A stretch of DNA of 6,902 nucleotides, taken from positions 1-6,902 of the forward strand of contig CANRBO010000070.1 of the NCBI GenBank assembly GCA_947628885.1, written 5' to 3'. Shown here piece after piece: positions 1-6,341 of the stretch. The DNA is from an uncultured Clostridia bacterium. GTDB lineage: Bacteria > Bacillota > Clostridia > TANB77 > CAG-508. The position numbers and the translations under genes were made by a program. The notes beneath the pieces were generated by a model. It saw nothing but the letters and a program-made list of their open reading frames with translations, was not told the origin of the DNA and did not search any database. The first letter of the stretch is position 1. Each line of letters starts with the position of its first letter.

Positions 1-90
1 TTAATAAAAAAATACACAGAAATAGGTGATGAAGAATTAGAAGAAATAAAGCATCAATTAAAAGAAGAGAAAAAATTAAAACAAAATTGA
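1..90 (+). CDS. 3' end of an unidentified gene (partial)
   Basis: The first frame is open from the window edge to a TGA at 88-90. It gives 29 C-terminal residues that are rich in Lys and Glu, include EELEEIKHQLKEEKK and end in KLKQN. This looks like a charged, probably helical tail. No domain can be recognised from so short a piece. It is accepted as coding because it is open to the edge, has lysine/glutamate codon use like its neighbours, and is followed within 15 nt by a new promoter. No hairpin terminator is visible after the stop. The rest of the gene lies upstream of the window. Confidence 0.5.
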   Translation, partial: LIKKYTEIGDEELEEIKHQLKEEKKLKQN

Positions 91-104
91 AAACAAAAAG
101 ATTC

Positions 105-134
105 TTGACAATTCAAAATCCAATATAGTAAAAT
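105..134 (+). promoter_or_regulatory. Sigma-A-type promoter for the accessory unit
   Basis: A perfect -35 box TTGACA (105-110) is followed after 18 nt by TAAAAT (129-134), one mismatch from the -10 consensus. An overlapping TATAGT lies at 124-129. Transcription would start near 141, leaving a leader of about 85 nt before the ATG at 227. It is the best promoter match I find in the left part and no terminator is seen before 1947, so it could drive the small gene, the structured element and the pilin-like gene together. Confidence 0.7.
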
Positions 135-226
135 ATAAATATCGAAAGGGATAAATATAAAATAAAAATTAAAATTAACTTGAAGAGAGCTTAATAAAAA
201 TTAATATTAAAAGGAGTGAACAAAAG

Positions 227-445
<219 letters not shown>

Positions 446-448
<3 letters not shown>

Positions 449-566
449 AATATGTGGCTTTTTTGCTGTCACAAATTCTATGATGCCATGCGGGAAATAA
501 ATGAAATTTGTTTCAAGCGCCCTACGCTTAAAGGATCCGGTTAGAATCTAGCGCGGATGCTATCAA
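446..566 (+). ncRNA. Candidate structured RNA element, class unknown
   Basis: The stretch between the small gene and the pilin gene is richer in G+C than its surroundings and contains several helices. Hairpin A pairs TAGAAT (446-451) with ATTCTA (475-480) and continues as TGTG/CACA around a T6 loop. A bulged closing helix pairs 481-489 with 557-565. Inside it, hairpin B pairs 494-501 with 507-514 (8 bp, loop TGAAA). Hairpin C pairs AAGCG (515-519) with CGCTT (525-529) around loop CCCTA. A short hairpin D pairs GGAT (533-536) with ATCT (546-549). GCTAGA (444-449) can instead pair with TCTAGC (547-552), which is incompatible with hairpin A, so the element could switch. It lies 75 nt before the prepilin-like start codon. 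I compared it from memory with the c-di-GMP-I and II, THF, ydaO, TPP, T-box and other riboswitch cores and found no match. It could be a riboswitch, an attenuator or a leftover guide RNA of an IS605-like element. Its exact ends are uncertain. Confidence 0.45.
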
Positions 567-599
567 CTATAATATTTTTAAGATTTATAAAATAGATAA

Positions 600-611
600 T
601 TGATTAATCAA
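600..611. repeat. Perfect 12-bp palindrome upstream of the pilin gene
   Basis: TTGATTAATCAA at 600-611 is a perfect inverted repeat between the structured element and the ribosome binding site at 625-630. An isolated TATAAT lies upstream at 568-573, without a good -35 box. The palindrome could be a protein binding site, but in DNA this A+T-rich it may also arise by chance. Confidence 0.3.
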
Positions 612-640
612 ATAATTAAAAGTGAAGGAGACGAACAAAA

Positions 641-841
641 ATGAAAGTAAAACAGATGAGAGATCAAGAATTGAAAGGAGTAGAACAGATGAGTCAAAGC
701 AAAATTAATGGAAAAAAATTAAACAAAAGAAAAATGAAAAGACTAAGTGAGCAAGGTGTAACTTTAGTTGCATTGGTTGTAACTATAATCATAATGCTAA
801 TTTTAGCAGGAATAGCATTAAAAATGGCATTACGGAGATAA
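641..841 (+). CDS. Prepilin-like N-terminal half of a surface protein (frame broken)
   Basis: This 66-residue product has a long basic leader, then a class III (type IV prepilin) signal: KRLSEQ-G followed by VTLVALVVTIIIMLILAGIAL. Cleavage by a prepilin peptidase would be after Gly39. The usual Glu at position +5 is Ala, as is common in the clostridial pilin-like VTLVALVVTII group. The single hydrophobic helix (about 40-60) would anchor or assemble the protein. Two starts are possible. ATG 641 has AAGGAG at 625-630 (10 nt spacing). In-frame ATG 689 has AAGGAG at 675-680 (8 nt) and gives a leader length closer to the norm. The product stops at TAA 839-841 just where family members continue with LTGDNGLINxAKK. 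The next frame begins with that same continuation, so this is best read as the 5' half of one gene with 855-1928. It could be a pseudogene, a sequencing error or a frameshifted product. Confidence 0.75.
   Translation: MKVKQMRDQELKGVEQMSQSKINGKKLNKRKMKRLSEQGVTLVALVVTIIIMLILAGIALKMALRR
822..841 (+). other. Frame break joining the two halves of the pilin-like gene
   Basis: The frame of the 855 reading opens after TAA 819-821 and overlaps the first frame until TAA 839-841. Read in the second frame from 834, the DNA gives GDNGLINMAKKSTEKYQNAQ, the expected continuation of AGIALKMAL in the first frame. Dropping C833, or adding two bases to restore a Thr codon after Leu, fuses the frames. A run of five A (820-824) lies in the overlap, but no classical slippery site with a downstream pseudoknot is evident. 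Confidence 0.7.
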
Positions 842-854
842 TGGATTAATTAAT

Positions 855-1928
855 ATGGCAAAAAAATCAACAGAAAAATATCAAAATGCACAAAGTAATG
901 AAATGCATTATTTAGATACAGTATCAAATGAAATAAAAGATGTAAGAGAATCAATGAATAGAATAACAGCAAAAGAATTAAGTGAAAATCCAAAGAAATA
1001 TTATGGAGAATATGTAAACTATAACGTGGATTTAAATGGAGACAAAGATTATACAAATGATTGGAAGTTATTTTATGTAGGTGGATCAGATAAAGAAGAC
1101 AGTGCTGAAGTACAAGGAAGAATTTATTTAATAGCAGCAGACTATGTGCCAATGGATAATAAGGAGTTAGAAGGTGTGGTGGCGACAGAAGGAAGTAATA
1201 CATATATGAAACCTGCAATATTATCAGGTTTTGAAACATTATCAGCATATTGGGGAAGCAGTGCACCTGCATATCAACCACTAGATAAATTAAATTCTAA
1301 TCCAATAAAATTATTTATGCATGAAGGATATAACTTAAATAATAAAAGCGATAATCCTAATTCAGCAGCCACATCAACGTTACTAAATACAAAAAATTGG
1401 GAGAGTTTTGCAAAAGGAAAATACGGAGAAGTTGCAATAGGAGGACCAACATTAGAAATGTGGTGTAAAGCATGGAATCAGGTAGTAGATACTACAGATG
1501 AAAAAAATAAATTAGTTAAACTGTATGCAAACGGAGATAATACGAGTGGTTATGGATATTATTGGGGAATAACAAAAGATACTAAAAATTCAAACAATAT
1601 GTATATGAACGGAACAGCAAATGAAATGACAGACTTAACAAAATTAGGTGAAGATTATCCACTATTTTTTCCACACACGACTTATATTGGTATAAAAGCA
1701 AATGGAAAGGAAGGAAATTGCTCCGGATATTGGTTAGCATCGCCTTCTAGTGCTTCTATTAACCACATGGTGCGTGTATTCTATCTTGGTCGAGTGAGTA
1801 ACCTTTCGTATGACATCACTGATGGTCATGGCTTAAGACCATTGGTATGCTTAGAGGAAGGAGTTAAATTACAGAAAAATTTAACAAAGTCTAATGAAAC
1901 AAGAACGATATATGATATTGTAAAATAA
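855..1928 (+). CDS. Pilin-like display protein, C-terminal half with C-type-lectin-like domain; probable DGR target
   Basis: The frame codes for 357 residues. It begins MAKKSTEKYQNAQSNE, the charged helix that normally follows the transmembrane helix of pilin-like proteins. Residues about 35-120 contain LSENPKKYYGEYVNY and IYLIAADYVP. Then come SDNPNSAATSTLLNTKNWESF and YGEVAIGGPTLEMWCKAWN, and the end is GYWLASPS...VRVFYLGRVSNLSY...GHGLRPLVCLEEG (about 291-337). From memory this is a recurring family in uncultured Firmicutes, related to DUF6273/C-type-lectin-like domains; the WLxSP and G-x-RPxV motifs are typical. ATG 855 has no usable ribosome binding site: GGAG at 834-837 is 17 nt away. 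It lies 13 nt after the stop of the prepilin half, so it was probably translated as one protein with it. The likely place of action is the cell surface, binding an unknown ligand. A terminator follows 19 nt after the stop. Confidence 0.75.
   Translation: MAKKSTEKYQNAQSNEMHYLDTVSNEIKDVRESMNRITAKELSENPKKYYGEYVNYNVDLNGDKDYTNDWKLFYVGGSDKEDSAEVQGRIYLIAADYVPMDNKELEGVVATEGSNTYMKPAILSGFETLSAYWGSSAPAYQPLDKLNSNPIKLFMHEGYNLNNKSDNPNSAATSTLLNTKNWESFAKGKYGEVAIGGPTLEMWCKAWNQVVDTTDEKNKLVKLYANGDNTSGYGYYWGITKDTKNSNNMYMNGTANEMTDLTKLGEDYPLFFPHTTYIGIKANGKEGNCSGYWLASPSSASINHMVRVFYLGRVSNLSYDITDGHGLRPLVCLEEGVKLQKNLTKSNETRTIYDIVK
1722..1838 (+). other. Inferred variable region (VR) of a diversity-generating retroelement
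   Basis: The codons for YWLASPS...GHGLRPL differ sharply from the rest of the gene. By my count A is 22 of 112 bases at 1721-1832, against 55 of 120 at 1561-1680, and G+C rises from 30% to 46%. Between 1746 and 1829 most codons end in C or T and encode mixed residues (S, S, A, S, I, N, H, R, F, L, S, N, L, D, I, T, D, H). Interspersed are fixed family positions (M-V, V, Y-x-G-x-V, Y, G-L-R-P). This is what adenine-directed mutagenesis of AAY template codons would leave. The template repeat and reverse transcriptase are not in the window, so the boundaries and the assignment are inferred. Confidence 0.55.
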
Positions 1929-1946
1929 ATATCAAGTACATAAAAT

Positions 1947-1977
1947 GAGTACTCTTGCAAAAGGGTATTCTTTTTTT
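1947..1977 (+). terminator. Intrinsic terminator of the pilin-like unit
   Basis: GAGTACTCTT (1947-1956) pairs over 10 bp, with two G-T wobbles, with AAGGGTATTC (1961-1970) around a GCAA tetraloop. Seven T (1971-1977) follow. It starts 19 nt after the TAA at 1926-1928. It separates the accessory unit from the pdaA cluster. Confidence 0.9.
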
Positions 1978-1990
1978 ATTCATAACTAAA

Positions 1991-2025
1991 ATACCAATTT
2001 AATATAATTTATTAATTAATGGTAT
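1991..2025. promoter_or_regulatory. Possible promoter/operator region before pdaA
   Basis: After the terminator, the gap up to 2087 is almost pure A+T. ATACCA (1991-1996) and TGGTAT (2020-2025) form an inverted repeat that brackets a TATAAT at 2003-2008. No good -35 box lies 16-18 nt upstream of that hexamer. B. subtilis pdaA is read by the forespore sigma factor sigma-G, but I see no clear sigma-G motif. A promoter is expected here because of the preceding terminator; its exact position is not established. Confidence 0.25.
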
Positions 2026-2087
2026 ATTTAGTTTGAAAGAAACAAATCTTTTATTTCTATTTGTACCTTCAGAAAGGAATATTTTGT

Positions 2088-2945
2088 ATGGGATTTAAAG
2101 GGTTTAATTTTGAGTGTATTAGAAAGTGGTGCATGAATAAAGTCATAAATTTAGTTGTAGTTGCAGCTTTTTTATTATTTGTAGTTATAATAATTTTGGC
2201 TGCAAGTATTGGAAGCAATAGTCCAAGCATCATAGCTAATAGTAATTCGGTGTTAAGTACTAAAAAAATAGGTTGGGGAATTAAAAGGGCTGATAACCAT
2301 GAACAACCTGATTTGGGTGCTGAAAATAAAAGAATAATAGATGAATTTAATGGATATGCAATGGGGAACAAAGATAAACCTTATGTATATTTAACTTTTG
2401 ATGTTGGATATGAAGGTGGATACACAAGTAAAATTTTAGATGTATTGAAAGAAAATAATGTGTGTGCATTATTTTTTATAACAGGTCAATTTGTGAAAAC
2501 TAGCGAAGATTTAGTTAGGCAAATGATTGATGAAGGGCACGTAATTGGGAATCATACTTCCAAGCACAATCCGATGCCTGATATTAGCGAAGAAAAGATA
2601 AAAGAAGATGTGATGACATTACATCAAGAAGTATATGAAAAATTTAATTATGAAATGAAATATATAAGACCACCAAAGGGCGAATATAGTGAAAAAACAA
2701 TAGCATATACTAATAGTTTAGGATACAAAACAGTAATGTGGTCATTTGCTTATGATGATTGGGATAATAACAAACAAGGAAGAGAAGATTATGGAAAAAA
2801 GAAAATTTTAGATAATCTTCATAATGGTGAGATTATGCTATTACACGCTACTTCAAAAGATAATGCTAATATTTTAGATGAGATTATAAAAGAAACTATA
2901 AAACAAGGATATGAATTTAAATCAATTGACGAATTCGAAAGATGA
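2088..2945 (+). CDS. pdaA: PdaA-like polysaccharide deacetylase (muramic delta-lactam synthesis, spore cortex)
   Basis: A 285-residue membrane-anchored carbohydrate esterase family 4 protein. Residues 19-41 form one hydrophobic anchor, placing the catalytic domain outside the membrane. WGIKRADNHEQP (63-74) is the hallmark N-terminal motif of PdaA. The NodB motifs follow: TFDVGYE with catalytic Asp105, metal ligands His156 and His160 in NHTSKH, RPPKG (194-198), YDDW (222-225), and LLHATSKDN with His253. In B. subtilis PdaA de-N-acetylates N-acetylmuramic acid after amidase action so that muramic delta-lactam of spore cortex can form, which is needed for germination. I prefer ATG 2088, with GAAAGGA at 2072-2078 and 9 nt spacing. 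The frame extends to a TTG at 2061, but that has no ribosome binding site. The gene stands 65 nt before yqfC, in keeping with a sporulation cluster. Confidence 0.9.
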   Translation: MGFKGFNFECIRKWCMNKVINLVVVAAFLLFVVIIILAASIGSNSPSIIANSNSVLSTKKIGWGIKRADNHEQPDLGAENKRIIDEFNGYAMGNKDKPYVYLTFDVGYEGGYTSKILDVLKENNVCALFFITGQFVKTSEDLVRQMIDEGHVIGNHTSKHNPMPDISEEKIKEDVMTLHQEVYEKFNYEMKYIRPPKGEYSEKTIAYTNSLGYKTVMWSFAYDDWDNNKQGREDYGKKKILDNLHNGEIMLLHATSKDNANILDEIIKETIKQGYEFKSIDEFER

Positions 2946-3010
2946 TAAAATGAAGGTTTATGGGTAGCCTTTCAAAAATCTAAATCTATTGTATGGGGAT
3001 TTAATTTATA

Positions 3011-3280
3011 ATGAGCAAGTTTGATAAATTATTTGGAATTCCGGAAGAAATAGCAAGCGATATTCCAAAAGTGACAATAGTTGGTTTTGACAGATTACTT
3101 GTGGAAAACTACAAATGTATACTAGAATATCAAGATTTTTTTATAAGGATAAAAATGGCAACAGGACTCATAAATATAAATGGTTTTAATTTGCTGATGA
3201 ACGAAATGACAAAGGATGACCTGATTATAACTGGAATAATTGAAAGTGTTGATTTTGAAAAAAATGATCTTATTAAGTAA
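3011..3280 (+). CDS. yqfC: Sporulation protein YqfC (YabP/YqfC family)
   Basis: An 89-residue protein with the YabP/YqfC pattern: GIPEEIASDIPKVTIVGFDRLLVENYKCILEY (about 9-40) matches the PADVLMDLPRITMIG...IENHRGVIEF layout of B. subtilis YqfC. IRIKMATGLININGFNL (46-62) and the LIITGIIESVDF end (70-81) match as well. The family forms a small beta-rich domain of unknown biochemistry. yqfC is a mother-cell sporulation gene in B. subtilis (sigma-E regulon, from memory). The length is normal. The ribosome binding site is weak (GGGGA at 2995-2999, 11 nt from the ATG). It is directly followed by yqfD, the conserved pair, which strengthens the call. A poor AAGG...CCTT hairpin without a T-run lies in the gap before it. 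Confidence 0.85.
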   Translation: MSKFDKLFGIPEEIASDIPKVTIVGFDRLLVENYKCILEYQDFFIRIKMATGLININGFNLLMNEMTKDDLIITGIIESVDFEKNDLIK

Positions 3281-3322
3281 ATGAAAATGCACACTAAATA
3301 AAACTTATAAGGAGATTTCTTG

Positions 3323-4501
3323 ATGTGGTTTAAAATTTTAACTAATTACATAAATGGATATATAAAAATAGAAATTGAAGGATACTATATTGAAAGATTT
3401 ATAAATACATGCATGAAAAAAGGGATTTTTTTATGGAGTATAACTAGAAAAAAGGGTAGTATAATTCAAGCAAAAGTGGCAGTTGCGGATTTTAAAGAAG
3501 CGGTTAGCATTGCTAGAGAACATAATTGTTTGATAACTATAAAGAATAAAAAGGGAGTTCCATTTTTAATAAAAAAATATAAAAAAAGAAAAGTATTTTT
3601 TATTCTTTTACTCGTTTTAATTGTGATGATTATTGCTCTTTCGAGATTTATATGGAATATAGAAGTTAGTGGTACAGAAAATATTGATAGCGCTGAAATA
3701 ATTGAGATAGCTAAAGAAAATGGATTAAAAATTGGAAAATTTAAGGGAAAAATAAATACTAATGATATAGTAAATAAGATTAGATTGAGTAGAGAAGACA
3801 TAGCGTGGGTTGGAATCGAGTTAAAAGGTACAAATGCAATTATAAGAATAGTTGAAGCTGATGAAAAGCCCGAGATTGTTGATGAAAATAGTTTTAGTAA
3901 TATTGTAGCTACAAAAGACGGTGTAATAACCAGCATATCAGCACAAAATGGAACAATAATGGTAGAAAAAGGGCAAGAAGTAAAAAAAGGAGATATATTA
4001 ATTGCAGGTTGGATGGAAGGAAAATATACTGGTAAATATTATGTAAACAGCAATGGAGAAGTTAAAGCAAAAATTGTTTATGCACAAAATGAAAAAATTT
4101 ACAAAAAAGAGACGAAAAAAGAAGAAACGGGAAACATAAATAATAAATATTCAATAAAATTTAATAATTTTAAAATAAATTTTTATAAAAGGCTTTCAAA
4201 ATTTGAAAAATATGATACAATAGTTTCAAGTAAAAAAGTTAAATTATTTTTTAATTTTTATTTACCTATTGAAATAATAAAATACACCAATTATGAGATA
4301 TGTGAAGTTGACATCGAGCATAATGAGGAAGATGCCACAAAGCTTGGGCAAGAGCAGGCTTCGGCGAAATTAGACGAACTAATTAATGGCGAAGTAATTG
4401 ACAAACAAACTGAAGTTACGGAATACGACAGATATTATGATGTTAACGTGACATATACAGTAATAGAGAGTATAGGCACAAAGGAAAAAATTGAGTTTTG
4501 A
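3323..4501 (+). CDS. yqfD: Sporulation protein YqfD (membrane protein)
   Basis: A 392-residue protein, close to the usual length near 400. The N-terminal cytoplasmic part (1-85) carries YIKIEIEGYYIERFINTC and a basic stretch. One transmembrane helix follows at about 90-111. Next is a FtsQ/POTRA-like extracytoplasmic region, WNIEVSGTENIDSAEIIEIAKENGL, in which successive residues are typical of YqfD. VATKDGVITSISAQNG...VEKGQEVKKGDILIAG resembles a barrel-sandwich/lipoyl-like fold. The family is required for efficient sporulation in B. subtilis; its molecular role is not settled. ATG 3323 is chosen because GGAG (3311-3314) is 8 nt upstream; an adjoining TTG at 3320 is in frame but less likely. 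It lies 42 nt after yqfC, and its stop codon overlaps the ribosome binding site of the next gene. Confidence 0.9.
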   Translation: MWFKILTNYINGYIKIEIEGYYIERFINTCMKKGIFLWSITRKKGSIIQAKVAVADFKEAVSIAREHNCLITIKNKKGVPFLIKKYKKRKVFFILLLVLIVMIIALSRFIWNIEVSGTENIDSAEIIEIAKENGLKIGKFKGKINTNDIVNKIRLSREDIAWVGIELKGTNAIIRIVEADEKPEIVDENSFSNIVATKDGVITSISAQNGTIMVEKGQEVKKGDILIAGWMEGKYTGKYYVNSNGEVKAKIVYAQNEKIYKKETKKEETGNINNKYSIKFNNFKINFYKRLSKFEKYDTIVSSKKVKLFFNFYLPIEIIKYTNYEICEVDIEHNEEDATKLGQEQASAKLDELINGEVIDKQTEVTEYDRYYDVNVTYTVIESIGTKEKIEF

Positions 4502-4514
4502 AAGGATGGTTTTT

Positions 4515-5762
4515 ATGGGAGCAGAAGAGAAAAGTATAAGAGTTTATGATACTAGAAAGACATTTTTTGCACGAATTGGAAGCACTGTAAGCAAAATATT
4601 TGCACCAACCAAAGTTGGTTTTAATAATCTAGTTGTTAACATAAAAAGAAATTCTATGATGAAAAACTACAAAAATATGATAAATTGCAAGGAAGACAAA
4701 AAGGAAGCAGCAGAGAAGAAATTCGAAGATTTTTACACATTATATCTTGAGTCTATTGACCAATTATTGGTTGAAACTATTTACAAAAAAGTAATAATAA
4801 ATACTGCTTCAGACTTTGAAAAAGATGCATTATCAAAATATTATAATGTAATTCATCTTAAAGAAGTAGATGAAATTGAATACAAATATAAAAAGCAACA
4901 ATATCTTTTAAGTCTTGATTATAATAGCTTAAGAGAGTCTAATAAAACGAAACAATTAGAAGAATATACACAAGTATATTTGTATGAAATGGAACAATTA
5001 TACAAAGGATTATTAAAACATTATTCTATAAGATTGCCAGAGCAAAAATTACCAGCTGATAAAGAAAATATGTATAACAAAATATTTGACACGCTTGAAG
5101 AATATGTTACAAACATAATTCCATTGAAAGACATAAAAGATGAAGAACTTATAAAAGAGTGTAGTTTATTTGAAACATACGAAGTAGGTAAACTTGACCA
5201 AGTTGATGTACTTGATAAAAGGATGATTTTGCTTGGAATTAGTAGAAAATTGTTTGTTCACAGTTTACCACTTATAGTGGCTGAAAGGTGCTATGTAAAG
5301 CTTTTAAAAGACACAAGGAATTTGATAGTAGACACTAAAGTTTCAAGAAAAAGAGAAAATGCTTATCAATTATTGTTAAGATTAATAGATCAATACAATC
5401 AAAAATTATTATCAGTAAAAATTTATTGGAACAATAATGAAGAAAAGGCAGAATATAACAAATTTGCTAATAAATGCAAAGAACTAGAAAAAGTTAGAGA
5501 AGAAAAAGGTCTTCACGAGTATGACATCAAAAAGCAAATATTATATATCAGAGAAGACATGAAAATATTGAGCAAATATAATGATAAATATTATAGAATA
5601 ATTAAATTCTATAAAGGACGCTTAGTAAAACTTGGAGATATGAAGCAAATAAGTACATATAGAACTGAAAATCTTCCAGTAATGTCAGCTGAAGATAATA
5701 AAAATCTAAGCGAAATAATTAAAGAATCTAAAAAGGAATTAATAAATGAAACAGCATGTTGA
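4515..5762 (+). CDS. Unrecognised helical protein in the yqfD-ybeY interval
   Basis: A 415-residue, Lys/Glu-rich, probably soluble and mainly alpha-helical protein. I see no signal peptide, membrane helix, nucleotide-binding loop or catalytic motif, and recognise no family. Residues 1-35 (RVYDTRKTFFARIG...FAPTKVGFNN) are basic and may be less structured. Much of 60-170 and 280-400 looks helical, with short coiled-coil-like segments such as CKELEKVREEKG. The start is set by AAAGGA (4501-4506), 8 nt before ATG 4515; that Shine-Dalgarno sequence overlaps the yqfD stop, suggesting translational coupling. ATG 4506 and TTG 4491 are in-frame alternatives lacking a well-placed site. The 3' end overlaps ybeY by 17 nt. 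In Bacillus and many clostridia phoH sits here, but no Walker A motif is present, so this is not PhoH. Context suggests a house-keeping or sporulation role, which is inference only. Confidence 0.8.
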   Translation: MGAEEKSIRVYDTRKTFFARIGSTVSKIFAPTKVGFNNLVVNIKRNSMMKNYKNMINCKEDKKEAAEKKFEDFYTLYLESIDQLLVETIYKKVIINTASDFEKDALSKYYNVIHLKEVDEIEYKYKKQQYLLSLDYNSLRESNKTKQLEEYTQVYLYEMEQLYKGLLKHYSIRLPEQKLPADKENMYNKIFDTLEEYVTNIIPLKDIKDEELIKECSLFETYEVGKLDQVDVLDKRMILLGISRKLFVHSLPLIVAERCYVKLLKDTRNLIVDTKVSRKRENAYQLLLRLIDQYNQKLLSVKIYWNNNEEKAEYNKFANKCKELEKVREEKGLHEYDIKKQILYIREDMKILSKYNDKYYRIIKFYKGRLVKLGDMKQISTYRTENLPVMSAEDNKNLSEIIKESKKELINETAC

Positions 5763-6228
5763 AATAATTTATGACGGGATTGAAGAAAATAAAGACTATG
5801 AAAACATTATAAATAAAGTAATTGAAAAATGTTTTGAAAATGAAAAAATGTCTGAGTTAAAGTTATACATTAGTATAACTTTAACTTGCCCAAGTAAAAT
5901 AAAAGAACTAAATAATAAGTATAGAAATATAGATAAGGAAACTGATGTATTATCCTTCCCAATGTTTGAAAAAAGCGAAATTGATAAGATTATACAGGAA
6001 GGTTATGATATTGACGACGTTTTGGGAGATATTGTAATTTCTATACAAAGAGTTAGGCAGCAAGCTGCAGAATATGGACATAGTTTTGAAAGAGAACTAG
6101 CATATATGTGTGTACATGGTTTTTATCATTTAATGGGTTATGATCACATACAAGATGAAGACAAAGTTGTAATGAGAGCAAAAGAAGATGAAATTCTAAA
6201 CCAATTAAACATTACTAGATTTAAATAA
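5746..6228 (+). CDS. ybeY: Endoribonuclease YbeY, rRNA maturation factor
   Basis: A 160-residue protein of normal YbeY length (UPF0054). The zinc site is the H3xH5xH motif: His124, His128 and His134 in HGFYHLMGYDH. Other family blocks are LNNKYRNIDKETDVLSFP (55-72) and DVLGDIVIS (91-99). YbeY is a metal-dependent, single-strand-specific RNase that acts in 16S rRNA 3'-end maturation and 70S ribosome quality control. The family usually has Leu in the HGxLHL triplet, while here it is HGFYHL, a conservative change that spares the ligands. ATG 5746 has AAGGA at 5733-5737 (8 nt) and overlaps the end of the unknown gene in another frame, indicating co-translation. A kinase-like dgkA follows, as in many Firmicutes. 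Confidence 0.96.
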   Translation: MKQHVEIIYDGIEENKDYENIINKVIEKCFENEKMSELKLYISITLTCPSKIKELNNKYRNIDKETDVLSFPMFEKSEIDKIIQEGYDIDDVLGDIVISIQRVRQQAAEYGHSFERELAYMCVHGFYHLMGYDHIQDEDKVVMRAKEDEILNQLNITRFK

Positions 6229-6264
6229 TTAATTAAACCTTACAAAATTGAATAATTAATTAAA
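6224..6264 (+). repeat. Short A+T direct repeat after ybeY
   Basis: AATAATTAATTAAA occurs at 6224-6237, across the ybeY stop, and again at 6251-6264, 27 bp apart. The 113-nt gap to the next gene contains little else: no hairpin with a T-run and no convincing promoter. Chance in A+T-only DNA is a real possibility. Confidence 0.35.
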
Positions 6265-6341
6265 TACAAAAACAGTAAAAAATAAGGAAAAATTAAATGA
6301 AAATAAAATACAATTTAACTTAAAAGGAGAAAATAAACTAA

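Noticed and set aside
180..207. Second promoter TTGAAG-16-TAATAT
   Set aside because: The -10 would sit directly against the ribosome binding site at 211, leaving almost no leader, and the boxes are weaker than those at 105-134.
515..560. tRNA-like reading of the region with GGTTAGAATC resembling a T-loop
   Set aside because: No acceptor, D-arm or anticodon arm can be laid out around it, and the T-loop would be aberrant.
850..1281. Minus-strand frame of 143 codons
   Set aside because: It is a shadow of the pilin-like coding region. Its Leu/His-rich composition is typical of the complement of A-rich codons, and there is no ribosome binding site.
2061..2087. TTG start extending PdaA by 9 codons
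   Set aside because: There is no Shine-Dalgarno sequence before the TTG, while GAAAGGA lies inside this extension at proper distance from ATG 2088.
2069..2371. Minus-strand frame of 100 codons opposite pdaA
   Set aside because: It lies antisense to a well-supported gene, has no ribosome binding site and no recognisable motif.
2951..2977. Possible terminator between pdaA and yqfC (GAAGG...CCTTTC)
   Set aside because: The stem is about 5 bp with a bulge and there is no T-run after it.
3466..3936. Minus-strand frame of 156 codons opposite yqfD
   Set aside because: It is antisense to a clear YqfD. The hydrophobic composition reflects the reverse complement of Lys/Glu/Asn codons.
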